This document shows positions 1 through 6,557 of a stretch of 8,954 nt of DNA, one piece after another. This DNA comes from an uncultured Lachnospiraceae bacterium. GTDB lineage: Bacteria; Bacillota; Clostridia; Lachnospirales; Lachnospiraceae. Position numbers and translations under genes: made by a program. Below the pieces are notes generated by a model. The model saw only the letters and a program-made list of their open reading frames with translations. It was not told where the DNA came from and searched no databases. The stretch is from assembly GCA_946639085.1 (NCBI GenBank), contig CAMPBP010000036.1:1-8954 (forward strand). The letters are read 5' to 3'. Every line of letters begins with the position of its first letter. The stretch's first letter is position 1.

Positions 1-1998
1 GAACTGTGTCATCTCATCGGAGGTAAGAGGTGCCTGCTGGAGTTTGGCAAGGTCGTAGAGTTGTTCTGCGAACACCTTGGCGTCGTCGTCTTCTTTGTGG
101 GCCGATAAGTAATCGACGAGAGGATGGTTGGCGTTTAAGACGAGGGTTTCGCCTTCGGAGCCGAACATTGAGGTGTCCATGCCGGGCATGGAGTACATTT
201 TCATCATGTCCTGCATACGACGTGACTCTTCGGAAAGAGTGATCATGGAAGCGATCTTTTTGTTTTTGAGTTTCTTGACCGCTACTTTCATGTCTTTCTT
301 TTTGAGGGCTTTTTCGAAGATGCTCTTGAGTTCTTCGGCCTGCTTGTCGAGTTCTTCCTGAGCTTTCTTGGAAGTCTTGTTCATGAGGGTATCTTCGATG
401 TCGGCATCGATACGTTTGAATCTGATGCCTTCGTTCTTGGCTTCGAGCTGGGAGATGAAAGGCTGGTCGATGTTGTGTTTTAAGATGACAGCGTCCATCT
501 TGGCCTGTTTGAACATGTTTATGTACTGACTTTGCTGCTGTTCGTCGGTAACGTAGTAGATCGTTTTTTCTTTCTTCTCTTCGGCCTGATCTTCCTCGGT
601 CTTATTGTCGTCTACAACTTCTGCTTCGACTTTCTCGCCTTTTTCATCGGTAGCGTTTTCTTCTACATCGATGGGCTTAACTTCGAGACATTCGGGAAGT
701 GTCATGTACTTGCCCTCAAGGTTTTTGAAGAGAATGTAGTCGGTCATCTTCTCGCAGAACTTGTCGTCCTTTAAGCAACCGTACTTGATGAAGGGACTGA
801 TGTCCTCCCAGTATTTCTCGTATTCTTCTTTCTCGGTCTTGCACATTCCGGAGAGCTTGTCTGCTACTTTCTTTGTGATGTAGTCCGAGATCTTCTTAAC
901 AAATCCGTCGTTCTGGAGAGCGGATCTTGAAACGTTTAACGGAAGATCGGGGCAATCGATAACACCCTTTAAGAGCATTAAGAATTCCGGAATGACTTCT
1001 TTGATGTTATCGGCGATAAATACCTGGTTGTTGTAAAGTTTTATCGTTCCCTCGATGGATTCGTATTCCATGTTGATCTTGGGGAAGTAAAGGATACCCT
1101 TTAAGTTGAAGGGGTAATCCATGTTTAAGTGGATCCAGAACAAAGGCTCCTTGTAATCTCTGAATACGTCGCGGTAAAACTTCTTGTAATCTTCGGGAGT
1201 GCATTCGTTGGGATGTCTTGTCCACAAAGGATTGGTCTCGTTAAGAAGCTCGGGACGCTTCTCGATCTTAAGCTTGATGTCGTCTCCTTCCTTTTCGGGA
1301 GTGATTGTTTCAACGACAACGTCGGAGTCAAGTTTCTCATCGAGTGTGATGATCTGAGTTCCCTTGTTGGGTGCTTCCGAAATGTAGATCTCGGTAGGCA
1401 TGAAAGAACAATACTTCTCGATAACTTCTTTGGCTTTGTAGATGTTGCAGAATTCCAAAACATCGTCGTTTACGAAAAGGGTGATCTCGGTACCGACTTT
1501 ATCACGGGTACCTTCTTTCATTGAAAATTCGGTACCGCCGTCGCATTCCCAATGTACGGGCTTTGCACCGTCTTTGTATGAAAGCGTGTCGATATGAACT
1601 TCTTTTGCCACCATGAATGCGGAATAGAATCCCAGTCCGAAGTGACCGATGATCTGATCGTCATTGGCTTTGTCTTTATATTTCTCGATGAAATCGGTAG
1701 CGCCCGAGAATGCGATCTGGTTGATGTATTCCTCAACTTCATCCTCCGTCATACCGATACCGTTATCTATGAATTTGAGTGTCTTGTCAGTTGAATTGAC
1801 AATAACGTCTATCCTTCCTTTGTAACCTTCAGGGAAATCATATTCTCCCATCATATTGATCTTTTTAAGCTTTGTGATCGCATCACAGCCGTTGGATATA
1901 AGCTCTCTGAAGAATATATCGTGATCGGAATACAACCACTTTTTGATTATGGGAAAAATGTTTTCACTGTTGATTGATAAACTGCCTGTTTTAGCCAT
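1..1998 (-). CDS. htpG: HtpG, Hsp90-family molecular chaperone (3' end cut by window edge)
   Basis: ATP-dependent cytosolic chaperone that remodels client proteins under stress. The frame is open from ATG 1998-1996 to base 1, giving 666 residues. The GHKL ATPase domain is clear: RELISNGCDA at about 31-40 (Asn36, Asp39), DNGIGM at 78-83 and GHFGLGFYS at about 118-126. The middle domain includes LNVSRSALQND, followed by the C-terminal dimerisation domain with MFGSEGETLVLNANHPL. By comparison with the family, only about 15-20 C-terminal residues should be missing. An acidic, low-complexity stretch at about residues 440-475, rich in E, D and K, precedes KTIYYVTDE and is absent from the short E. 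coli protein. The start is supported by AGAAGGG about 6 nt upstream. A CIRCE element and a promoter lie just upstream, so HrcA control is likely. Identification is very secure. Confidence 0.97.
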   Translation of the reverse strand, partial: MAKTGSLSINSENIFPIIKKWLYSDHDIFFRELISNGCDAITKLKKINMMGEYDFPEGYKGRIDVIVNSTDKTLKFIDNGIGMTEDEVEEYINQIAFSGATDFIEKYKDKANDDQIIGHFGLGFYSAFMVAKEVHIDTLSYKDGAKPVHWECDGGTEFSMKEGTRDKVGTEITLFVNDDVLEFCNIYKAKEVIEKYCSFMPTEIYISEAPNKGTQIITLDEKLDSDVVVETITPEKEGDDIKLKIEKRPELLNETNPLWTRHPNECTPEDYKKFYRDVFRDYKEPLFWIHLNMDYPFNLKGILYFPKINMEYESIEGTIKLYNNQVFIADNIKEVIPEFLMLLKGVIDCPDLPLNVSRSALQNDGFVKKISDYITKKVADKLSGMCKTEKEEYEKYWEDISPFIKYGCLKDDKFCEKMTDYILFKNLEGKYMTLPECLEVKPIDVEENATDEKGEKVEAEVVDDNKTEEDQAEEKKEKTIYYVTDEQQQSQYINMFKQAKMDAVILKHNIDQPFISQLEAKNEGIRFKRIDADIEDTLMNKTSKKAQEELDKQAEELKSIFEKALKKKDMKVAVKKLKNKKIASMITLSEESRRMQDMMKMYSMPGMDTSMFGSEGETLVLNANHPLVDYLSAHKEDDDAKVFAEQLYDLAKLQQAPLTSDEMTQF

Positions 1999-2049
1999 TG
2001 ATAACCCTTCTTTCTTATGGGACTTGTTGTCCTTATTACCTGTCAACTA

Positions 2050-2067
2050 TTAAGTGTACGCACTTAA
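2050..2067. repeat. Inverted repeat overlapping the htpG -10
   Basis: TTAAGTG (2050-2056) and CACTTAA (2061-2067) are perfect 7-bp inverted arms around a 4-bp centre. The -10 hexamer (2058-2053) and its upstream flank fall within it. It differs from CIRCE and does not match the CtsR heptad repeat. It could be a second operator; its function is unknown. Confidence 0.5.
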
Positions 2068-2080
2068 AAACAAAAGTCAA
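2053..2080 (-). promoter_or_regulatory. Candidate sigma-A promoter for htpG
   Basis: On the minus strand a -35 TTGACT (2080-2075) and a -10 TACACT (2058-2053) are separated by 16 bp. Transcription would start near 2046, leaving a leader of about 48 nt before the htpG ATG. It is the best sigma-A match in the gap. The -10 lies inside an inverted repeat, and CIRCE lies 7 bp upstream of the -35. This is a call by eye with no start-site data. Confidence 0.6.
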
Positions 2081-2081
2081 C

Positions 2082-2114
2082 AAAAAATTAGCACTCATTT
2101 ATCATGAGTGCTAA
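2082..2114 (-). terminator. Possible intrinsic terminator of the upstream operon, built on the CIRCE palindrome
   Basis: Read as minus-strand RNA, the 11-bp stem and 5-nt loop (2114-2088) run directly into six U's (2087-2082), the layout of a rho-independent terminator. It lies about 50 nt past the foldase stop codon. The stem has only about four G-C pairs, so termination may be partial. No other terminator-like structure is visible between the foldase gene and htpG. Confidence 0.5.
2088..2114. promoter_or_regulatory. CIRCE element (HrcA operator)
   Basis: The sequence is an exact match to the CIRCE consensus TTAGCACTC-N9-GAGTGCTAA, with arms at 2088-2096 and 2106-2114. CIRCE is the operator of the heat-shock repressor HrcA and usually controls groES-groEL and hrcA-grpE-dnaK-dnaJ. 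Here it lies in the gap in front of htpG, which suggests that this Hsp90 is a class I heat-shock gene, unlike B. subtilis htpG, which is not in the HrcA regulon. The symmetry extends inward to 11-bp arms (2088-2098 and 2104-2114) around a 5-nt loop. Confidence 0.95.
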
Positions 2115-2133
2115 TGACTGCCTTAAAATCCTT

Positions 2134-2161
2134 ATTTTATGCGCATTTGCGCATTTCTAAA
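2134..2161 (-). promoter_or_regulatory. Weaker alternative htpG promoter upstream of CIRCE
   Basis: On the minus strand TTTAGA (2161-2156) and TAAAAT (2139-2134) are 16 bp apart. Transcription would start near 2127, putting CIRCE at about +13 to +39, the usual operator position. The -35 match is only 4 of 6, and part of the element is inside the AT-rich foldase 3' flank, so this is tentative. Confidence 0.25.
2139..2154. repeat. Short GCGC inverted and tandem repeat
   Basis: ATGCGC (2139-2144) and GCGCAT (2149-2154) form a perfect 6-bp inverted repeat with a 4-nt loop. On the minus strand the same bases also read as two tandem AAATGCGC units. No U-run follows on either strand, so it is a poor terminator. 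It may be a small regulatory or structural hairpin just after the foldase stop codon. Confidence 0.4.
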
Positions 2162-2165
2162 ACTT

Positions 2166-3224
2166 TTATAAACCGCCCACATATTCTTCCGAGAACATGT
2201 CGCTGGTTCTCAATCCTTCGTCGGATATGACCTCGATGGATTCGTAAAGCGATTTGTTTAAATTCTTCTTTAAACCGGGAAGATAGCCGTTATAGGTTTC
2301 TTCGAACACCTTGTCCTTACGTTCTTTAAGTATGGCCACCTTGTTGGCCTGAGTCTGTTCGATATCAAATGTGCTCACGCACTTGATTATGTGATAGCCG
2401 TACTCGGTCTCCACAACCTCCGACACTTCTCCGTTATCAAGGTTAAATGCGGCCTCCTCAAAAGCCTTCGCCATCTCTCCTCTGCCAAAGGATTAAGTCG
2501 TCGCCTCACCTTCGTTGTATTCAGCGGCGAGCACCTCGAAATCGATGGGATCTTCCTCATTTACGGCCTTTTCCCTTATATCGCTTGCAAGTTCGAACGC
2601 AGCTTTCTTGGCTCTGTCGGAATACTCGACACGCTTACCGTTTCCGTCGAGAGCATAGGTTTTTATGAGTATCTGCTCCACCATTATCGTTCTCGCTTCG
2701 TCGTCGCTTATCTCGGGATTGATGTCGCGGATGATATAATCGTAAACCTTTAAAGCCGTCACATATTCTTTGTAGATCGTTTCAACGGTGGAAACCGTAG
2801 CATCGGTGTATTCGATCTCCTTTTTCGTAAGAGACCCGTAATACTTTTCGGCGCTTTCCTTTATCGCATCGTTTTCTTCCTGCGTAAGTTCTATACCGTA
2901 ATCTGCGGCCATAAGGTTCATGACCTTGACCTGAGCGACCTTTGCGAGCACCAGATCTTTTATGCTGTCGGAAAGCTTCTCGCCGTCAATGGTCTTTTCC
3001 CAGATCTCGCTTCCGTAAACGGTCTCGTACTCGTTTTGCTGATTTATAAGATAAAGCATCATTTCGGGCATATAACAAGAAAGGGTGTTTATTCTCATAA
3101 GCTCTCCTTCTTCAAATTCCGTTGTCAGCACTATTTCCGCTTCCTCGCAAGCCGCAAGAGGCATTAGGGTAAGAAGAAAAATAAGCGCCAAGATATTCAG
3201 TTTTCGAAATATCTTATTAAACAA
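2166..3224 (-). pseudogene. PrsA-like lipoprotein foldase (PpiC/parvulin peptidyl-prolyl isomerase) with an in-frame stop
   Basis: Family role: a membrane-anchored extracytoplasmic foldase that isomerises prolyl bonds in secreted proteins. From TTG 3224 the product begins MFNKIFRKLNILALIFLL and reaches a lipobox, PLAAC, a standard lipoprotein signal. A helical SurA-N-like region follows, then the parvulin domain beginning near IMVEQILIK. Translation meets TAA at 2495-2493, after YNEGEATT. The same frame then resumes with [34 protein letters not shown] and a charged tail to TAA 2168-2166. Full length would be 352 codons, normal for PrsA-type proteins. The stop sits where homologues tend to have an aromatic residue before SFG, so it fits a Tyr codon changed to TAA. 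As read, the products would be a 243-residue N-terminal lipoprotein and, only if reinitiation occurs at ATG 2474, a 102-residue half domain. It could be a pseudogene, a strain-specific mutation or a sequencing error. The gene overlaps its upstream neighbour by 8 nt. Confidence 0.85.
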
Positions 3225-3978
3225 GCAATTCTCCGGTTCTGGTATACCAATGCTCTCCATTGGTGAGCACGTAATCTTCTTTGTTCTTGACTCTCTTTAC
3301 AAAGTCTGCCATGGATTCAAGCTTCGTGGGGAATGCCATTCCGCCGCCGAACACTTCGGTATTGTGAACATCCGATCCTGCGGTTACGGGGAAATCGTGC
3401 TCTTTGGCATAAGCTATCGCCCTTGTGTCGAATTCGGGATTGTTGTGAGCTTTTGACTTTGAACTTGAGTGAGTTGCGTTTATCATTTCGCAACCGTCCA
3501 CATCATCGGGGAAAAGTTCGACTTTCTCGATGTACCATTCCTCTCTGAAAGGATGAGCCTGAATGAGAATTCCTCCTGCCTCGTTGACGGCTTTTCTAAG
3601 CTCGCCCACCGATGCGTTCTTTATCTCCTCATGCTCCATAAACCATTCGGGTGTTACCCCGTACATTAGAAATTCGGGACCGTGGTAACCGGCTTCGCAT
3701 CCCGGGAATACCTGAAGTCCTATCTTGTCGCCTTCCTCTTTTGCGTGTCTGTATCCCGCAAAATAAAGGTCGACCCATTCTTTCCACGGAAGACTTCTGT
3801 CTACACATGTATTTCCGCCCCAGTTGTGATCGGTCACAATGATACCGGTATATCCGGCTTCCTTGTGTGCCCTTGCCATATCTTTACCGGCGGATCTGGC
3901 GCATGCGCTGGCTTCACTGGTGTGAAGATGCGTCTCGTAAAGATACGGGTACCTTTCTCTTATTTCTTCTACTGTCAC
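3217..3978 (-). CDS. PHP-domain metal-dependent phosphoesterase
   Basis: This 253-residue protein has the metal-binding motifs of the PHP (polymerase and histidinol phosphatase) fold: THLHT at 16-20 (His17, His19), TDHN at 49-52, CEAG at 94-97 (Glu95), QAHPFR at 140-145 (His142) and GSDVH at 201-205 (Asp203, His205). Such proteins hydrolyse phosphoesters in a trinuclear metal site. Stand-alone members include histidinol phosphatase and TrpH/RNase AM-type nucleases that act on nucleotide bisphosphates or RNA 5' ends. The substrate here cannot be read from the sequence, though a nucleotide or RNA substrate would fit the neighbouring thyA and beta-CASP genes. No signal peptide is visible, so it is probably cytosolic. 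The GTG start is fixed by AAAAGGAGG 9 nt upstream. thyA ends 21 nt before this gene, and the foldase overlaps its stop. Confidence 0.9.
   Translation of the reverse strand: MTVEEIRERYPYLYETHLHTSEASACARSAGKDMARAHKEAGYTGIIVTDHNWGGNTCVDRSLPWKEWVDLYFAGYRHAKEEGDKIGLQVFPGCEAGYHGPEFLMYGVTPEWFMEHEEIKNASVGELRKAVNEAGGILIQAHPFREEWYIEKVELFPDDVDGCEMINATHSSSKSKAHNNPEFDTRAIAYAKEHDFPVTAGSDVHNTEVFGGGMAFPTKLESMADFVKRVKNKEDYVLTNGEHWYTRTGELLV
3222..3234 (-). promoter_or_regulatory. Ribosome binding site that favours a TTG start for the foldase
   Basis: GGAG (3234-3231) lies 6 nt before TTG 3224-3222. An in-frame ATG at 3260 would add 12 residues (starting MESIGIPEPEN) to the signal peptide and lies deep inside the preceding gene. 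The TTG start gives a compact lipoprotein signal and an 8-nt overlap, typical of translational coupling. Confidence 0.65.
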
Positions 3979-3996
3979 CTTTGACTTCCTCCTTTT
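3976..3996 (-). promoter_or_regulatory. Strong ribosome binding site for the GTG-started PHP gene
   Basis: AAAAGGAGG (3996-3988) is followed 9 nt later by GTG 3978-3976. It begins a few bases after the thyA stop. It decides the non-ATG start and predicts efficient, independent translation of this operon member. Confidence 0.8.
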
Positions 3997-3999
3997 GAG

Positions 4000-4848
4000 T
4001 TAGATAGCTACCTCAATGTCGGTTATCTGAGGATGAGTCTCGTAACCCTCTACTTTAACGTCATCTCTGGTGAATTCGTAGAAGTCGTGAATATCGGGAT
4101 TAAGCCAGAACTTGGGTGCCGGCAAAGGTTCTCTTGATATAAGCTCTTTGATGGCCGGTATGTGTCTGTCATAAATATGAGCGTCTGCAATAACGTGCAC
4201 AAACTCTCCCACGTTCATATCACACACCTGCGCAAGCATGTGAACGAGCACGGAATACTGGACAACATTCCAGTTGTTGGCTGCAAGCACGTCCTGAGAA
4301 CGCTGATTTAATATGGCATTTAATGTAAGCCTGTCTTCTCCCGGGCGCTGAGTAACGTTAAAAGTCATGGAATAAGCGCAAGGATATAACCTCATCTCGC
4401 TCAGATCACTGTGAACATATATGTTAGTGAGTATTCGGCGCGAAAAAGGATTGTTCTTAAGATCGTAGATGACTCTGTCAACCTGATCCATCATTCCTTC
4501 TTTGTAATTGTGCTTTACACTCATCTGGTAGCCGTATGCTTTACCGATGGAGCCGTTTTCATCGGCCCATTCATCCCAGATATGGCTGTGAAGATCTTTT
4601 ATATTGTTGGACTTTTGCTGCCATATCCAAAGCATCTCGTCGGTTGCGCTCTTAAGCGCAGTCTTCCTAAGTGTAAGGATAGGAAATTCTTTTCTGAGAT
4701 CGTAACGGTTTACGACACCGAACTTCTTTATGGTGTAGGCCGGTGTTCCGTCGGGCCAGTGAGGACGAACCTTTTCACCTTCGGTGGATGTTCCGTTCTC
4801 AAGAATATCCTTACACATATCTATAAATACAACATCTGCGTAACTCAT
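4000..4848 (-). CDS. thyA: Thymidylate synthase
   Basis: Methylates dUMP to dTMP with 5,10-methylenetetrahydrofolate, releasing dihydrofolate; cytosolic and needed for DNA synthesis. At 282 residues it is normal length. Visible signatures are NNPFSRR at about 132-138 (the phosphate-binding Arg pair at 137-138), the catalytic cysteine in LYPCAYS (Cys157), NQRSQDV, NNWNVVQYSVLVHMLAQ and DAHIYDRHI. The ending DFYEFTRDDVKVEGY resembles the B. subtilis ThyA / phage phi3T ThyP3 branch more than the E. coli type; this is a comparison from memory. The frame is open upstream to 4947, but that part overlaps the 3' end of the preceding gene and has no family similarity. ATG 4848, giving MSYADVVFIDMC, is therefore chosen. 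No good Shine-Dalgarno is visible before it (only CGAGAA), so translation may rely on coupling to the gene ending 29 nt upstream. No folA lies next to it here. Confidence 0.95.
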   Translation of the reverse strand: MSYADVVFIDMCKDILENGTSTEGEKVRPHWPDGTPAYTIKKFGVVNRYDLRKEFPILTLRKTALKSATDEMLWIWQQKSNNIKDLHSHIWDEWADENGSIGKAYGYQMSVKHNYKEGMMDQVDRVIYDLKNNPFSRRILTNIYVHSDLSEMRLYPCAYSMTFNVTQRPGEDRLTLNAILNQRSQDVLAANNWNVVQYSVLVHMLAQVCDMNVGEFVHVIADAHIYDRHIPAIKELISREPLPAPKFWLNPDIHDFYEFTRDDVKVEGYETHPQITDIEVAI

Positions 4849-4877
4849 ATATAAATTCTCGGCGTTATGTAAACCGA

Positions 4878-6533
4878 CTATCCTTTCTTTTTTCTTTTTC
4901 CCTTTTTGCCGTCTATCTCGTCGATGATAAAGTTGTCCGGATCCCACTTGTCGGCAAGGGAATTGATCTGATTCGTAAACTTCGCAAGATCTTTGTTGGC
5001 GTGACCCTGGTTTTTCTGAATGACAGCCATAAGTCTCTGACCTGCGGCAACAAGACGTGCAAAGGCATCGGATACGATGAATACTTTCTTCTTGCGCTTT
5101 TCGGGAGCTGCTTCGTACTCGAACTCTCCGCTCACAAGGTTAAATATCGTACCCGAGAAAGGAGCCGTTGCCGGAATCTTCATCTCTTTGTTCACGTATT
5201 CGGTGAAAGCTTCCGCTGCCTGATCGTCACCGTGTACCACAAATACGTGCTTGGGCTTTTCTTTAAAGGCTGCAAGCCACTCAACAAGACCGTCTTTGTC
5301 GGCGTGGCCGGAAAGTCCGGGAAGTGATGTTATCTCAGCTCTTATCGAGATCGGTTCGCCGAAAAGTTTGACTTCCGTGGCGCCGTCGATGATTGCGCGT
5401 CCAAGTGTACCCATTGCCTGATAACCTACGAAAAGTATGGTACATTCCGGTCTCCATAGGTTGTGCTTTAAATGGTGTCTTATACGACCCGCTTCGCACA
5501 TACCTGATGCGGAAATGATTACCTTGGGTTCTTCGTCAAAGTTGATCGCTTTTGATTCTTCCGATGTGATGGCGAGGTTAAGTCCCGGGAATGTAAGGGG
5601 GTTTTCACCCCTGTTTATCATCTCCATCGCTTCTTCGTCGAAACAGTTAAAGAAGTTCTTCTCAAACATCTCTGTCGCGTCAACGGCAAGAGGTGAGTCC
5701 ACATATACCGGGAAATCGTGATATTTCACCAGTTCTCTTTCTTTAATCTGCTTTATGAAATAAAGGATCTCCTGCGTTCTTCCGACCGCAAAAGAAGGAA
5801 TTACGAGATTGCCGCCGCCGTCCAAGGTCTCCTGAATGATCTTTGCAAGATCTTCAACGGGATTTATGACAGCCTTTTCATGAAGTCTGTCACCGTAAGT
5901 CGATTCCATGATTACATAATCGGCCTTATCGGTATAAGCGGGATCTTTAATGAGCGGCTGGTCTTTGTTACCTATGTCGCCCGAGAAGCAGACGGTCCTG
6001 TGAACGCCGTCTTCATTTAAGAAAACTTCGATACTTGACGATCCGAGAAGATGTCCGACGTCGGTAAATCTTATCTTGATGCCGTCACATATCTCAACAA
6101 GTTCGTCGTAATGAATGGGAACGAGGCACTTGATGGCGTGCTCTGCGTCCTCCATCGTATAGATAGGTTCCGAATCTCCTTCAACAAGTTCGCTTCTTTT
6201 CTTTTTACGTGCCTTCCACTCAGCTTCCTGCTGTTGGATATGGGCGCAGTCACGAAGCATTATCGAGCAAAGATCTGCGGTTGCGTCCGTTGCATATATC
6301 GGACCTCTGAATCCGTTTTTGCAAAGTTTGGGCAGCATACCCGAGTGGTCTACATGGGCATGGGTAAGAAGAACAAAATCGATGTCCGCCTCGTTACAGG
6401 GAAGTCCTTTACTTTCGTAGGACATGTTGCCCTGCTCCATACCGTAGTCCACAACGAATCTTTTGCCGCAGGCCTCCACATAGTGACATGATCCCGTAAC
6501 CTGATGATCCGCTCCGACAAACTGAAGTATCAT
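4878..6533 (-). CDS. Beta-CASP metallo-beta-lactamase-fold hydrolase, probable RNase
   Basis: This 551-residue protein has a zinc hydrolase core with THAHVDHSG at 57-65 (His58, His60, Asp62, His63), GHLLGSSS at 160-167 (His161) and SGDIG at 184-188 (Asp186). The beta-CASP cap follows: MESTYGDR at 209-216, PSFAVGRTQE at 246-255 and SASGMCEAGRIRHH at about 341-354. A terminal GLSGHAD with His410 is in the RMMBL region. This is the fold of CPSF73/Ysh1-like RNA endonucleases. It lacks the pattern of RNase J, so an RNA-processing role is inferred from the family rather than shown. A tail of about 90 residues beyond RMMBL ends in a very basic run, DGKKGKRKKKG, which could bind nucleic acid. A second basic patch, KARKKKR, lies at 107-113. 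The start ATG has AGGAGG 7 nt upstream. azlD ends 24 nt before it, and thyA begins 29 nt after its TAG. Confidence 0.93.
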   Translation of the reverse strand: MILQFVGADHQVTGSCHYVEACGKRFVVDYGMEQGNMSYESKGLPCNEADIDFVLLTHAHVDHSGMLPKLCKNGFRGPIYATDATADLCSIMLRDCAHIQQQEAEWKARKKKRSELVEGDSEPIYTMEDAEHAIKCLVPIHYDELVEICDGIKIRFTDVGHLLGSSSIEVFLNEDGVHRTVCFSGDIGNKDQPLIKDPAYTDKADYVIMESTYGDRLHEKAVINPVEDLAKIIQETLDGGGNLVIPSFAVGRTQEILYFIKQIKERELVKYHDFPVYVDSPLAVDATEMFEKNFFNCFDEEAMEMINRGENPLTFPGLNLAITSEESKAINFDEEPKVIISASGMCEAGRIRHHLKHNLWRPECTILFVGYQAMGTLGRAIIDGATEVKLFGEPISIRAEITSLPGLSGHADKDGLVEWLAAFKEKPKHVFVVHGDDQAAEAFTEYVNKEMKIPATAPFSGTIFNLVSGEFEYEAAPEKRKKKVFIVSDAFARLVAAGQRLMAVIQKNQGHANKDLAKFTNQINSLADKWDPDNFIIDEIDGKKGKRKKKG

Positions 6534-6557
6534 ACGTAACCCTCCTGATTATTGTTT

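Noticed and set aside
1129..1524. 131-codon open frame on the plus strand
   Set aside because: It lies fully antisense to htpG, where the minus frame has unmistakable Hsp90 motifs. Its product is hydrophobic filler with no recognisable domain and no ribosome site.
2041..2081. CtsR operator suggested by AGTCAAC and TGTCAAC
   Set aside because: The two copies are 34 bp apart, not the closely spaced direct heptads that CtsR needs. One of them is better explained as the -35.
2139..2154. Intrinsic terminator at the ATGCGC hairpin
   Set aside because: The stem is only 6 bp and no T-run follows on either strand; the CIRCE hairpin is the better candidate.
2493..2495. Recoding of the foldase stop as selenocysteine or pyrrolysine
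   Set aside because: The codon is TAA, while these systems use TGA and TAG, and no recoding hairpin is evident next to it.
4411..4854. 147-codon open frame on the plus strand
   Set aside because: Antisense to the core of thyA, including the catalytic cysteine; no family features of its own.
4849..4947. 33-residue N-terminal extension of thymidylate synthase
   Set aside because: It reads the basic 3' end of the preceding gene in another frame, has no similarity to ThyA proteins, and makes the protein longer than the family norm.
6051..6491. 146-codon open frame on the plus strand
   Set aside because: Antisense to the zinc-binding part of the beta-CASP gene; explained as a shadow of codon usage.
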